A stretch of 64,000 nucleotides of DNA from Gliomastix tumulicola (taxonomy: Eukaryota > Ascomycota > Sordariomycetes > Hypocreales > Bionectriaceae), in contig BCHX01000001.1 in assembly GCA_001599755.1 (NCBI GenBank), positions 4,030,001 through 4,094,000 on the forward strand. Direction: 5' to 3'. Both the position numbers and the translations under genes were made by a program. The notes beneath the pieces are model-generated. The model was not told where the DNA came from. It made no database searches and worked only from the letters and a program-made list of their open reading frames with translations. Of this stretch, positions 10,863-21,750 are shown one piece after another. Position 1 is the stretch's first letter. Every line of letters begins with the position of its first letter.

Positions 10863-13800
10863 GTCGTACTGCAGCCGTCCGGGCTCTCGGCGGACGATTT
10901 GTAACTGGATGCGGACTCGTGACCCCTTGAGGTTTGAGGAGGACCTGGTGTGCCTGGTATGCCTGCCCTGGCATCGGCTGGGTCAATTGCTAGCGAACGG
11001 CACCCGCAATACACCCTGGGCTGAGGGTTTCGAGATGCTGGGCCCTTGGCTGTCGCATGTGTGACGGCGACAATCTGGAAGATGTTCAGTCTGCGCGGGC
11101 CAGGACTTCAGGTACGGGATTAGGGCGTCACCGGGCTAGTAGTGGTGTAGGTACTTACGGAGCAAGGTACTGCAACCGCAAATGTGCATGCCGGGGTACT
11201 TTCCCAGGTTGTGCTACGTCGTACCTTCTCCTTCAGGGTGCCGAACACACAGCGCTGTGAAAGGCAGGGGCAGCCGGGGGATACAACTGTGGCAGCGGCG
11301 GTGGGTACTTGCAAGTATCCGCTACCGCTTCCCCATTCTCCTGCCGTCATGCGATTCTCCCTTTTTCGACGGTGCTGTGCGGAGTGCGCCAGCCAAGCCG
11401 GACTCTCTCTCTTGTACCCCTACTGGCAAAATACTCTGCTCGTCCGTCGACGTCGTACCTCGACCATCTGCCGGTGGCAACTGTCCCCCAATTTGTGGAT
11501 GCAGCTGAGTCTTTTAGTGGCAGGGAGGAGAGTCAGTGCCTCCCCTGATTGGCACACTGACCTCCCTGACTTGCATTCCTCTATCAGACTTCGATGGTTC
11601 ATCATTATGACTTGGAGGCTTAAGTACTAGTAAGGTGCATGCAGCGTCTGCGCGAAGTGTCCAACCTTATTTCGTGGCTCGTTACGAATGGCGCCACGTC
11701 TCTATCGTCGTCTCAGAATCGACAACAACGTTCCTCCAAACAGAAAATCTGCATGCTGACTCTTCTCAACTCTGAACCCCCGTCCGAGTGGCTTGATCTC
11801 AGGGTCACGCCCCTCCACCCAAAGATGCCCTTGGGCCTTGGTTCACTGATGATTTTTCTTCCCTTACCACAGCTGGACTGGCGCCGCTCGAAGCGCCCAA
11901 TCACGAGAGCGGATCTTCGACCTGTCTGGCGGCCGAGATGCCCTCCAGCCGCTCCCCCTTTTCTTTTTTTTCCTCCTTTGCCCTCTTATTAATATGAGAT
12001 CGCCGTGGCATCCAAATCCACTGCGCCCGATCTGCTGATTTTAATTAACCTAATCCTATTAAGGGTCAGGGCAGTCCATATCAGAACTCTTGGAACGAGA
12101 AGCGACCCCAAGCCAACGCGAGGGCAACGGGCGCTTAGAGACAACAAAAGTCATCCTCGCTCTCTGTCATTCGTCTCATCTCGCAACGCCGGAACGGAAG
12201 CGCCGGCGCGCACGCGAGCAGCATCCTGAAGATTTCAATAAAACCGAGAAACTATGTTTCACAGCCAGCAGCGATAGAGTAGAGAAGCCCATGCTGGGGT
12301 TGATTCCGTCATCCGGCCCGCCAAGGACAGTCGCAGACCACCTTGGATTCCTTGAAATGAGCCCCCTGCACATTGCAGCAGCATCCCCTGATCTTGTGAT
12401 CTGGCGGTGTGATGGCCTCCTCCCAACCCGCAACGCCTATTTGCTTGGTGGTCAAATTGGAGTGACCTTCGCCATCTCCACTCGCTTTTGATACCACCTC
12501 CCTGATCCCACAAGAGTGAGGTAGGTTGTTTATTTGCGTGCCGACTGCCACAGATAGGAGAAGAGAAACAGAGCCCCGTAGCCGGCTGCAATCATCTCCA
12601 GGACGGATGCTCTCCTCCGTGGGCAGCTGTCCCGGCTCCCGCAGACAAGTCTCCGCGAGTCCTGAAACTTGGGATGCAGCTGTCACGACTCACCACCGCT
12701 TGGTCAGTGCGCCACCTCCAAGGATGACCAGACCTTTTGTCACCTGCCGGGACCCTGCAAGGCCGAGTGTCAAGATGGTTTCAGAGGAAGCCGCCTGCAA
12801 CCTTTCCCCGGAAATCGAATTCTCCTATCTAAGCCAGTCTCCATCCTCGCCAGGCCTGGCCGTTTCGACGACATGGTCCTGGAAGGGAAACCAAGCTGTC
12901 AGAACTCAGAATCCCTCCTGGAGGCTGTCTTCCGCTGGCGGAGAACGTCGGCGATACGAAGAGCTGACCCATTTGGACCAGTGAATGATAAAGCGTCTGC
13001 ATGCCCAACAGGAACAAAATCACTAGGTGATGCGGCTAACAGAAAGTGGCCAGACCAACTCACAACCGGATCTTCGGGTTCCCGTGGTATTAAATGATTA
13101 CTTGGCCTAAGCCTGATTGACAGCTGACAGTTGGCTGTCAGGTCGGATACCTGCAGGCCCGAGAAGCCACGAGACTCAGCCAATCATGCAGTAAAGCCCA
13201 TAGCCAGGCCTCAACGTGGACGGCTACCTGCATCGTCTAGTCGACATTGGGTTCTGATTCTCGATGTCTGACCGACACATTCGCCAGGAACCATTCCCGA
13301 GGTCTGGCAGACATGCATGTAAGAATGTTCTGCCTATGTTAGCCTCATTGCGCTGGCGAGTACCCATCGAGCCGCCCAATGAGCCGTCTCGCTGTGCTTC
13401 AGTCATGCGTGGACCCTGGAAATGCCCAATGTCCAAGGGACAGCCCTGTTCAGAGGACAACAACTGGTTTGCGATTGTCAGAACTCGTGCATCGTGCGAG
13501 CATCGACGAGTTCTATAGCGGACTATTGGACAGGCAGACTCTGCTGAGAGTCCAGCAGACAGTGTGGCTGACCCCACCTTCCCCCAATCGCGAAATCTTG
13601 ATTTCTGGCCTGACTCCATCATCGGGAGTCACCAGAGAGCAACGTCATATGGCCGTGCTTGGGCTTAGACAAGGCGGTGCACCTTGGGCTAAGTCGCTTT
13701 GGACTGCCACTCTCTTTTCTCTGGTCGACTCTGACTTGCATTTATTCTTCTCCATGTCTCTTCATCGGTGATTCATTTCGTCTGATTTCTTTTCCCATCT

Positions 13801-13939
13801 TCACGTCCTTAGAACCGACGCAGACCCCCCTGCTGTTAGCGACATCATAGACTGTCGTCATCCCACCTAGGCTGTAGCCTCACACATCGTTACGCCAGCC
13901 ACTTGAGAGCAACCGACTGCTCAGCAACCCGACTTCATC
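10863..13939. other. Long gene-free divergent region
   Basis: About 3.1 kb between the start of the RhoGAP gene (-) and the polyproline/RS gene (+). Frames up to about 150 codons exist on both strands and overlap each other in different frames, but none has recognisable protein features or a paired splice structure. The region must contain both promoters. Non-coding transcripts cannot be excluded. Confidence 0.5.
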
Positions 13940-14567
13940 ATGCGTATGTCTATGTCTCCAGTATATCGTTTTCTTGTTCATCAACTAACCCATCACTCCA
14001 GCTACCAGGACCCGCGGCGTCAAGAAGCGCCTCTACCTGGGCAACCCCGAGCCAGACATCGCCCAAGTCCGCACCAGCATCACCCGTTTCATCCCCCCTC
14101 CGCCACCACCACCGCCGCCCGTCAGGATCCCAGCGCCTCTGCCCCCTCCTCCTCCCCCCGTCAGGGAGCCGACGCCCCCTCCCCCTCCTCCGCCACCCAT
14201 CATCTACGAGCCTCCGCCACCGCCGCCTCCGCCACCGGTCAGGCCCCAGTCGCCCGACATCATCGCCGTCGACGTCGAGCCGGCCTCGCCGAAGCGCAAG
14301 AAGAGCCGCTCGCGGAGCAAGCGTCGCCACCGCAGCAAGTCGAGAGAGCGCTCCGAGTCGAGGGAGCGCGAGGTGTACATCGAGCGCGACCACTTCATCC
14401 CCGTGCCGTACCCCGTGCGCACCGAGCCGAGATATGATACCTACCGGTACGTCGAGGGGCCGAGGCGGTACACGCCGCCGCAGCCGAGGCCCATGATCGA
14501 GGATGAGGAGAGGATTCGTCTCCGGATCGAGGATCGGGAGCACTCCCGGTCGAGGGACTACTACTGA
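13940..14567 (+). CDS. Polyproline and RS-rich small protein
   Basis: Two exons, join(13940..13943, 14002..14567), 189 aa. The first exon is only 4 nt (ATGC); the intron has a GTATGT donor, a CAACTAAC branch site and a TCCAG acceptor. The protein starts MPTRTRGVKKRLYLGNPEPD. Next come several Pro blocks of seven to nine residues (about 30-100), alternating with short motifs such as VRIPAP and IIYEP. A basic Arg/Ser segment follows (about 110-135, KRKKSRSRSKRRHRSKS, a good nuclear localisation signal), and the tail is charged and rich in Arg, Tyr and Glu. The Pro blocks suit SH3/WW or profilin binding and the RS segment suits nuclear RNA-processing partners, but both are inference. I do not recognise a named family. 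Confidence 0.8.
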
Positions 14568-14584
14568 GCGAGCGAGCGAGCGAG
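14566..14584. repeat. (GAGC)n microsatellite at the stop codon
   Basis: Tetranucleotide repeat that begins inside the TGA stop of the polyproline/RS gene and runs into its 3' UTR. Confidence 0.85.
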
Positions 14585-15430
14585 TAACGGTAGAACAAAT
14601 GGTCGTCGTCAGGCGGAGATTAGGCAGGGAAGACGTGTCTTTCTGCGCGTTGTTTCTAATGTATCATGATGTAAATGACTTGAATTGAAAGCGCTTGTTT
14701 TTATGATAATCAGTCCTGATATTTTTGTGTACGTTGTCACTTACGTGTTGTAAGACATGCACCTATCTGAGAGACATCACCGATCTCGAACATCACGCGC
14801 AGTCATCACCCTAGGCTGCAGCCAATGCAACACAAACAGTACTAACAAATCCCAGCCACGATTTGGCTCGTCTATTTTTTCCCTATTTTTGAAAGTTTCG
14901 AAGAAGTCAAGGATCTACATAGAAGGTCCTACATGATTATCATAGCCCAGGTCCAGCAGAAAGAAGACAGAAGAGACAGCCCTTCCGCCTCCTCCTCCTC
15001 CTCCTCCTCCTCCTCCCCCTCCCCCTCCCCCTCAGACCTCAGGCTCCCTTTCCGACAATAAGGGGCAAAAAGATATGCCCAGTGTTTTTAAAAAGTCCTG
15101 GCCTCAACCGTCATCGCCGCCGTTGTGCATGATCTTAGGCCAAAAGAGAGAAAGAAAAGAAAGAAAAACAAGAAGTGAGATCATATGACGCCACATGCGT
15201 CTATCCCGGTTGCTCCCCCAGCCTCCCAGTACCAGGTCGTGTGATGGTGAAATGTCCCATCATCTTTCCGCAGTCCAACTCGCTTGAGGGGTATCTTATG
15301 TGCGAAGAGCCGAAATTTGACAAAGTGAAAGGTCGAAATCGAGATTCGAAAGGAAAAAAAAGAAAAGTCGTTGAGAACAGAACAGAATGCGTGGGCGCAA
15401 TAGTCGATCGTAGAATTTCGTGGAAAGCCC
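14568..15430. other. Convergent intergenic region
   Basis: About 860 bases between the 3' ends of the polyproline/RS gene (+) and the BTB gene (-). AT-rich sequence near 14650-14730 is likely 3' UTR or termination sequence. A CCT/CCCCCT repeat lies at 14988-15032. No gene is seen. Confidence 0.55.
14988..15032. repeat. (CCT)n(CCCCCT)n tract
   Basis: About nine CCT units followed by three CCCCCT units, a polypyrimidine microsatellite in a convergent intergenic region. Confidence 0.9.
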
Positions 15431-16970
15431 TCAGATGACGGCGTTGAGGGCTCCCTTCAGCGCCGGATGGGCCATCAGGCTGTCGAGGTACACATCTTCA
15501 GGCACGACGGTCATCCGTCGCGGGCCCAGGGTCTCCTTGATGTGTCTGTACTCGACGACATCCGCGAGCACTTTGGGCAGCCAGATCCGCCAGCTCTCCG
15601 ACTCGAGCGCCTCCCTGAAGGAGGGCTGCGCAAGCAGCCAGAACAAGGTTGCGTCGACGACACCGGCTATGGCGAGTCGCAGGGGCTTCATAAGCTCCTG
15701 CGCGGGCTGGCCGTAGACGATTTCGAGGGCGCCGCTGAGGTGCGCCTCGCCGAACTCAACCCACCAGTTGTGCTCTCTCTCCGGGTTAAGGAAGTAGATC
15801 GATAGAGCGCTCGCGAGGTCGCCAGTGGTGGCTTCGATGATTCGCAGGATGTGCGTAACCATTCCCTTGATTCGGAGGGAGACTGCGGCGCAGTAGGCGA
15901 GGGCGCAGCGGGGGAGGTGGGCAGGGTTGAATGGCTGTCTGTGGTCACAGATCTCGATACCTATGCATTTCGCAGGTCAGCCCCTTCTTGTCCCAAAGCA
16001 AACGCTCATCTCCGTCATCTCTCTACCGATGCATCAGCCAAGGCAAACTTACGGTGCGTATACATGAACCGTAGGCCGTACGCAGCGGTTTCCGGGGCGC
16101 AGTTGAGATGCACAGTGACCATTGACCCATCCTAGACCCAAGTGTCAGTAACGAGAACTTGAATAGCGTACGAAATAGAGGTTCATCAAGCCAAGTGTGC
16201 TTGCAGATGCATACCGCTGGGGGAGGAGGCACGTTGTCCTTGAACCAGCCCGACTGGCTGGTGACGATGTCCCGGTGGACGAAGAACGACTTGACCGCAG
16301 TCCGCACATGGATGTCGGCGCCGACAGGGTTCTTCCACAGCCCGTCAAGATTCGTAAGGCTTTTGTCACTTCCGGCAACGGACGGTGTGTCGGGCTCGTC
16401 CTTCTTGGGAATCGTCGGGGGAGACATCGGGATGAGCACGGGCTCCGGTTCCGGCTCCCGCTCCCGCTCGAGCTCAAGCTCGGGTCCGGGCGTAGACACT
16501 CGCAGTTCGCTTGTCGCTTCGCGACGCTGAGGCGAGGCATTCGATACAGCTGGGGAGTTCATCGCGGGCGACCGCACAGTCTTGTTGCGGCCCCGGTCAT
16601 TTCGCGACGGTGCCGGCGAGATAGCTCCAGCATCCGGGGTTGAGAACGAGGAAGCACGAGACGACGAGCGGCGAGACTCGGCGACGCTAGCGGCCGTGTT
16701 CGTCGGGGTGACAGCGACAGTGCCCACAGACGGAGCGTCGGTAGACGCAGTGATCGACGGCAACGGGAAGTCCTCGGTGTGGGATTCAGTGACGCTCATC
16801 ATTCCGGGCGGCCTGTTCCTTTGCCATGGGTTCTTCTTTGGCGGCGAGGCCTCCCGGAGGCTGATGCGGTCAGAAGGCGCACTCCCGAGCGTTGCCATTG
16901 CCGTCGACTGGCGCACGTCTGGTCGAGCCGGCGGGCTCCAGCGCTTGCCATCCAGCGATGTTCGCTTCAT
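15431..16970 (-). CDS. BTB/POZ domain protein
   Basis: Three exons, complement(15431..15960, 16053..16131, 16215..16970), 454 aa. Intron donors are GTATGC and GTAAGT, acceptors TCTAG and GCATAG, with CTGAC branch sites; the frame is continuous. Residues 1-210 are Ser/Pro/Glu-rich and probably disordered, with an alternating Glu/Pro/Arg patch. From about residue 215 a BTB/POZ fold begins (GADIHVRTAVKSFFVHRDIV, then SGWFKDN), continuing through the middle exon (LRFMYTH) into the last exon. BTB domains mediate dimerisation and often recruit cullin-3 ligases or other partners. The C-terminal 150 residues are the helical tail common in fungal BTB proteins of unknown role. No Kelch repeats or zinc fingers are present, so a specific function cannot be assigned. 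The start at 16970 is the first codon of the long frame. Confidence 0.87.
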
Positions 16971-17610
16971 GATGTGGTCGCTTGCTCGCTGTTGTCCTCC
17001 TCGTCACTCTGTTCTCGCTTCTTCCTTGTCTCGACAAGGATGTGACTATATGCGGCCGTTTACGTCGTTTCGCCTCGGAGAGATGTTCCGAGATGTGGGT
17101 GAAAGAAAATGAAAAGAGTGGAAAGTGAAAAGAGGAACAGAGGTGGTGCGAAAAGCAAGCAGCCGAGGAGCACGACAGATCAGGACAGCGGCGGCGGGAA
17201 GAGAGATCGATCGGTTCTCTACAGGACGCTGTCGAAGATGGCAGAGAAAGATTCAAACCCGCATGGTTCCAGGATTTGAGGAGGCTCCATTCTGATGAAT
17301 CAAAGAAAAAGAGAAGGGAAAGGGAAGGACGGGAGAAGGAGAATGCGAAAGAAACACGAGGAACGGCAGCGCAGAGGGAGGGGGACAGGCTAGGCAGTGT
17401 AAACGCAGGCTGGATTCTGCTCAGAACGCTCTCAGAATGCTCTCAGATCGATCGTGTGTCGCGGCGCGGCGACGACGTGTTGCAGTGAAGAAGTGAGGAG
17501 ATGGTGAGCGCGCAGTGAGGCGGGCAAACAGCGAGTGAGTGAATGGCTGAATGACCTGTTTGTGTGCGACGAAGCGCCGGCGGCGAGCGAGCGAGCAAGC
17601 AAACAGCGAG

Positions 17611-17671
17611 TGCTGCCGCTGCTGCTACTGCTACTGCTACTACTGCGACTGCGACTGCGACTGCTACTGCT
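17611..17671. repeat. Degenerate CTG/CTA/CGA trinucleotide tract
   Basis: About 20 three-base units of the form CTG, CTA and CGA in the upstream region of the BTB gene. It gives spurious Leu/Ala/Thr-rich open frames. Confidence 0.8.
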
Positions 17672-17833
17672 GAAAGAGCGGTTACTGGCGGGCAGAGACG
17701 AGGCGGCAGAATGTGTCAGCATGGACCGACACCACCACGCCGAGCTGCAGAGAAGAGAAGGTGGAAGGTCAGTAGAAGATGCGATGCGACATGGCATCCC
17801 ATTCGAGGTGGAGGCGGGGAGTTCAGCTGCCCG

Positions 17834-17881
17834 CAGGTACAGAATACAAGCTGGAAGTACAGCCTGTCCACAATGTACCTG
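17834..17881. repeat. Inverted repeat CAGGTACA / TGTACCTG
   Basis: Perfect 8-base arms at 17834-17841 and 17874-17881 separated by 32 bases. Two further AGGTACCATT copies follow in direct orientation near 17906 and 17952. The position is between the divergent BTB and thioredoxin-PITH promoters; function unknown. Confidence 0.6.
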
Positions 17882-18036
17882 ATGCAGGAATAAGCAAGGC
17901 CCATCAGGTACCATTTTCCAATATAGAGCAGCCCAGTGTCCGATACGGGAGGTACCATTCCGACGCCGAGATCGATTCGATATTGATAGACAATGCATCC
18001 TGGTTTTGACAGGCCCATATACCTACCACCTGCTCC

Positions 18037-18057
18037 GTTGGTTGGTTGGTTGGCTGG
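18037..18057. repeat. (TTGG)n microsatellite
   Basis: Four to five tetranucleotide units in intergenic DNA. Confidence 0.8.
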
Positions 18058-18911
18058 TCGCCGTGCAATGCGTGCATGCGTGCATGTCTCAGCCGTATGA
18101 AGAATCTGTGTACCTCGTGACTGCTTGTGACACCCGAGCCTCTGCCTCCGAGCAGCCACCTCAGCATCTTATAGGTTGAAGTCTCCGAGCGGCTGACGCT
18201 CAGTTTGATGAGATGCAAATCGCAGCATACCTGTGGCAGTCCACCCGTCTCCCGCATCTCCGTCCCCATTGTCAGGTGGTCGATCGCAGATGCGCATCAC
18301 TTCAGGGCTCGCTGGGGCATCAATCGCCAGCTTACACAAATCACAGCTGGCCTCGCCCATGCTGTGTGCTACAGCTGTATATGTGTCGCCATCCACTTGG
18401 AGGAGGAGGAATTGAATGATCCAGGCATCGTCGCATCAGTCACATCATACCACGTCATGCATAGTCCATGAATGTCCCCCATGAAAAAGCAGACCAAAAG
18501 GGACGGTGTCCCGTGCGGCAAATAAACAACACCCACGACGGGAAAGCAGGAGCTGTTTCACCTCAGCTTGCCAGAGGGCAGAATCCAGAATCGAGAGAAT
18601 CAGGCAGGCCTCAGTGACGCGAAAGACGCCACCAAGTCCGACAACGCCTAAGCCCGATCAAGAAAATGCCCCTCACCTCCAAGTCCGACGTTTCCTCCCA
18701 CCTCTTGCAACCACAATTACGGCCACCTAAACACTGCTCTACCTTCCCTTCACATTCGTGCCGCCGACGCCGGGCCTCCGCTGTTCCAGACAGCACATAG
18801 ACTTGTTTCCATTGTCCCATCGCAGAGAGCTGTTTCCCGATCGACCGGACTCGACACCACGACCAACCACCAGACTGAAATCCGAACACAAACCCCCTCC
18901 ATCGTGACACC

Positions 18912-20017
18912 ATGTCGGAGCAGGGCCCCATCCTCATCCGCTCCAAGGAGCAGTTCACAAACATCCTCAAGACGTCCACATTGGTTGTCGTTGACTGTGA
19001 GCCACTCCCCCCCCCCTCCCCTTGGACTCCTAAGCCCCCAGTGCTGACGCGTGCCTTAAAGTCTTTGCCGACTGGTGCGGCCCTTGCAAGCAGATCGCGC
19101 CCTACTTCGACGGCCTCGCCCGCTCCCTCTCCCGCCCGAACCAGATCACCTTCGTCAAGATCAACAACGACGAGCAGACCGAGCTCGCCGAGGAGTACAG
19201 CGTCACCGCGCTGCCCACCTTCCTGCTCTTCCGCGATGGCAAGCTGAACCAGAGGGTCCAGGGGGCGAATCCACGGGAGCTTAAGCAGGTCGTAGAGAAG
19301 CTCGCCTCCGAGATCGAGTCACTGGGCAGCGGGAGTGGAAGCGGCAGCGGCAGCGGCGGCTCATGGCGAGGCGCCGAGGTCCCCAGGGGCTACAGCGACA
19401 TCACGGAGCAGATCGAGGTTCGCAACTGCGAGCTTCTCAACGCCGACGACGAGGCCGGTCCCGTCAAGGTATTGTTCGAGACCACGAAGCCGAGCGCTCT
19501 GGACAAGGGCAAGGGGAAGCCCACCTCGCCGGACTGGATCCAGAGCAGCACCGACGACCAGCTGCTCCTCTTCATCCCCTTCCAGGGTTCCATCAAGCTT
19601 CACACTCTGCAGGTATGAGACTCTTTGAGGCATCTACGTTCGTGGCCGCGCTTTCTAACAGGGGGGCATGATCATCTGCAGATCACCTCCATCCCTCCGG
19701 AAGGCGACGATGCCCCAGCCCGCCCGGGCGTCATCCACCTCTACACCAACCGGCCGCAAAACATGGACTTCTCCGAGGCCGACGGAACCGATCCCACGCA
19801 AGCCATTGAGATCGGCGAGGACGACTGGAACGCGGACGGGACGGCCAACATCAGCCTGCGATTCGTCAAGTTCCAGAAGACGACGACCCTCATCATCTAC
19901 GTCCAGCGAGGCGACGGCGAGGCCGAGACGGTCCGCATCGACAGGATCAAGCTCATCGGCGAGGCGGGCACCAAGAGAGAGATGGGCAAGCTCCAAAAGG
20001 TCGGCGAGGACGAGTAG
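18912..20017 (+). CDS. Thioredoxin-PITH domain protein (TXNL1-like)
   Basis: Three exons, join(18912..18996, 19062..19612, 19682..20017), 323 aa. Donors are GTGAGC and GTATGA, acceptors AAAG and TGCAG, in frame throughout. Residues 1-110 form a thioredoxin fold with the redox-active WCGPC motif (Cys34 and Cys37) and the cis-proline region ALPTFLLF. A Ser-Gly linker (about 136-148, alternating Gly/Ser) joins it to a C-terminal PITH domain (about 150-315). This matches TXNL1, a cytosolic/nuclear thioredoxin that binds the 26S proteasome through PITH and reduces disulphides there. Both active-site cysteines are intact, so reductase activity is expected. The homopolymeric Gly-Ser linker suggests a flexible tether. 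The proteasome link is family knowledge; it is not shown by the neighbours. Confidence 0.93.
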
Positions 20018-21750
20018 GAGAGCCAACAAGCAGTCGTGGTCGATTATCTCATGAGTATGGACGAGGAACTTCTACAATAAAAGAGTGGGAGGGCGCATCG
20101 CGCTGATGGTTATAGAATCTGCAAGCGACGGAGTTTCCGAGGTTCTCTTCACGTAGACCCAGGTATAGAGAATTTACCATGTCACGGTCACGACATCTTG
20201 CAAACTTCACCGGTACAGTCCCTGACCAGCGAAGTGATACCAGTCCACTGTCATCAAAAGACGATGCCACAAAAACTAATAGTCGTCTCGCTCCACAACT
20301 GAGCGAAACGAGGGTATGTCCGGCTTCCACACCGGCTCCGAGCGCGTCTGAGAAGACAATACGCCCAGAACCAGCAAGAGATGAGGAAAACCAGCCTGCA
20401 ATTTTGATTTCTCTGTGGCACAACTGACGCTGCGATATATATCCATGGATAGAGGATTCGAGCAAATGGGGAAACAAACAGATCATGCCAGCCGCACGAA
20501 GAGAGAAAAGAAGAAAAAAAGAAACGAAAAATCCAGATCGTCGCGCGGAAATTTAAAGGTGGATGTGGACCTGGCTCTGATTAGTCAGTGGACGGCCCAC
20601 CTTCTGTAGAAATAGGTGACAGAAAGAGCATTAAATCATTTAGTCACTCCACATGATTCGGTAGAGGGAACCTGCCAACCTGCTTCTTAAGTGTTATTCC
20701 TAAGAGGAGAAGGCAACGACCAATATGGATAACATGCCAGCTAAAATAGCTCGTCCTTGTAACCTTGAATTAAGAATAGACTGTTCGATCTGCAAGGCAC
20801 AGCAGGATAACGTTGAAAGAGGGAAAGCGTGTCCACGAAGATGCCGCCTCAGTCACTAGCTGCCACACCCTCCTCGTATTATACGATGGCACCAACGCTA
20901 CAACCCAGACATGGGGGTCGCAGAGGCAAATGCCGAAACAACAAAGGTGGTGTCATGTCACCAAGATCAGATTATCGATTTTCGACAGCCCAAGATCTCT
21001 GACGCATCCGAGGCAGCTGTCAAGGGGCAGGCTAACCCGACGTCGCGGCCCGCGGGGAGGCGATATTACAGGGTAGAGATCACCAAATTTCTCCATATCT
21101 GCCCAACAAGCCTCACCGTCCCCCCCCCCCCTCCTCCTCTCCTCTGCCCCTAAGCGAAGGAAAGGGCGCTTCGGAGAGAATATGGATCAAAGTGGGAGCC
21201 GACGGTATCGATCCAATTGGCCGGGCCATCTGCAAGGAACTTCCATGCCCAATCAGAGGCACCGGCGCGTTCACCGGTCCAAGTTTTAACGTTCGAGATG
21301 GACCGTCGAGACCTTTTAGCTCCAAGTCTTAGCCGTTGCTACCTTGCGACTTCGCGGCGTTGAAGGAAAATGGGACGGTTATTAGGGAGGTAGGCATTTT
21401 TTTCACCGGTTTTAGTTCGCCAGGAGATCACTTCCAAGAAACGAGTTTGGAAGTGTACATACGAACCGTCGCGTCCCCCCTCCCCCTGATGAACTTGTGA
21501 ACTGCAACTCCTGCGCCTTTCGTCTACCATGGCGGCTGCCTGTCCCGCGACTCTGCAACATCCACTACTACTACGAGCCATGAGCACATCTACGCGCCTA
21601 CGCTTGTCAGACCACAGCCACGGAAAGGCAGTGCTATAGTCCTCCGGGCAGAGGTGCCTTAGACAACCTCGTTACGCCAGGACAGACACAGTCTGGAAAC
21701 AACCACCCCCCCTCCCATCTCAGAACACAGAGAGGGATAGAGAGGGGAAG
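20018..21750. promoter_or_regulatory. Intergenic region upstream of the Clr5-domain gene
   Basis: About 1.7 kb between tandem plus-strand genes. It should include the 3' UTR of the thioredoxin-PITH gene (an AATAAA-like TACAATAAAA lies near 20074) and the promoter of the Clr5 gene. A C10 run and CT-rich segment lie near 21120-21150. No gene is supported. Confidence 0.5.

Larger units (their letters stand above)
16971..18911. promoter_or_regulatory. Divergent intergenic region, BTB gene / thioredoxin-PITH gene
   Basis: About 1.9 kb holding both promoters. Near the BTB side the plus strand is purine-rich (about 17100-17370), meaning CT-rich in the BTB direction. A degenerate CTG/CTA triplet tract lies at 17611-17671, a (TTGG)n run at 18037-18057, and a cluster of AGGTAC-containing motifs at 17834-17960. 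No protein gene is supported. Confidence 0.5.

Noticed and set aside
12526..13097. Two overlapping plus-strand frames of 152 and 142 codons
   Set aside because: They overlap in different phases, have no splice partners and no recognisable protein features.
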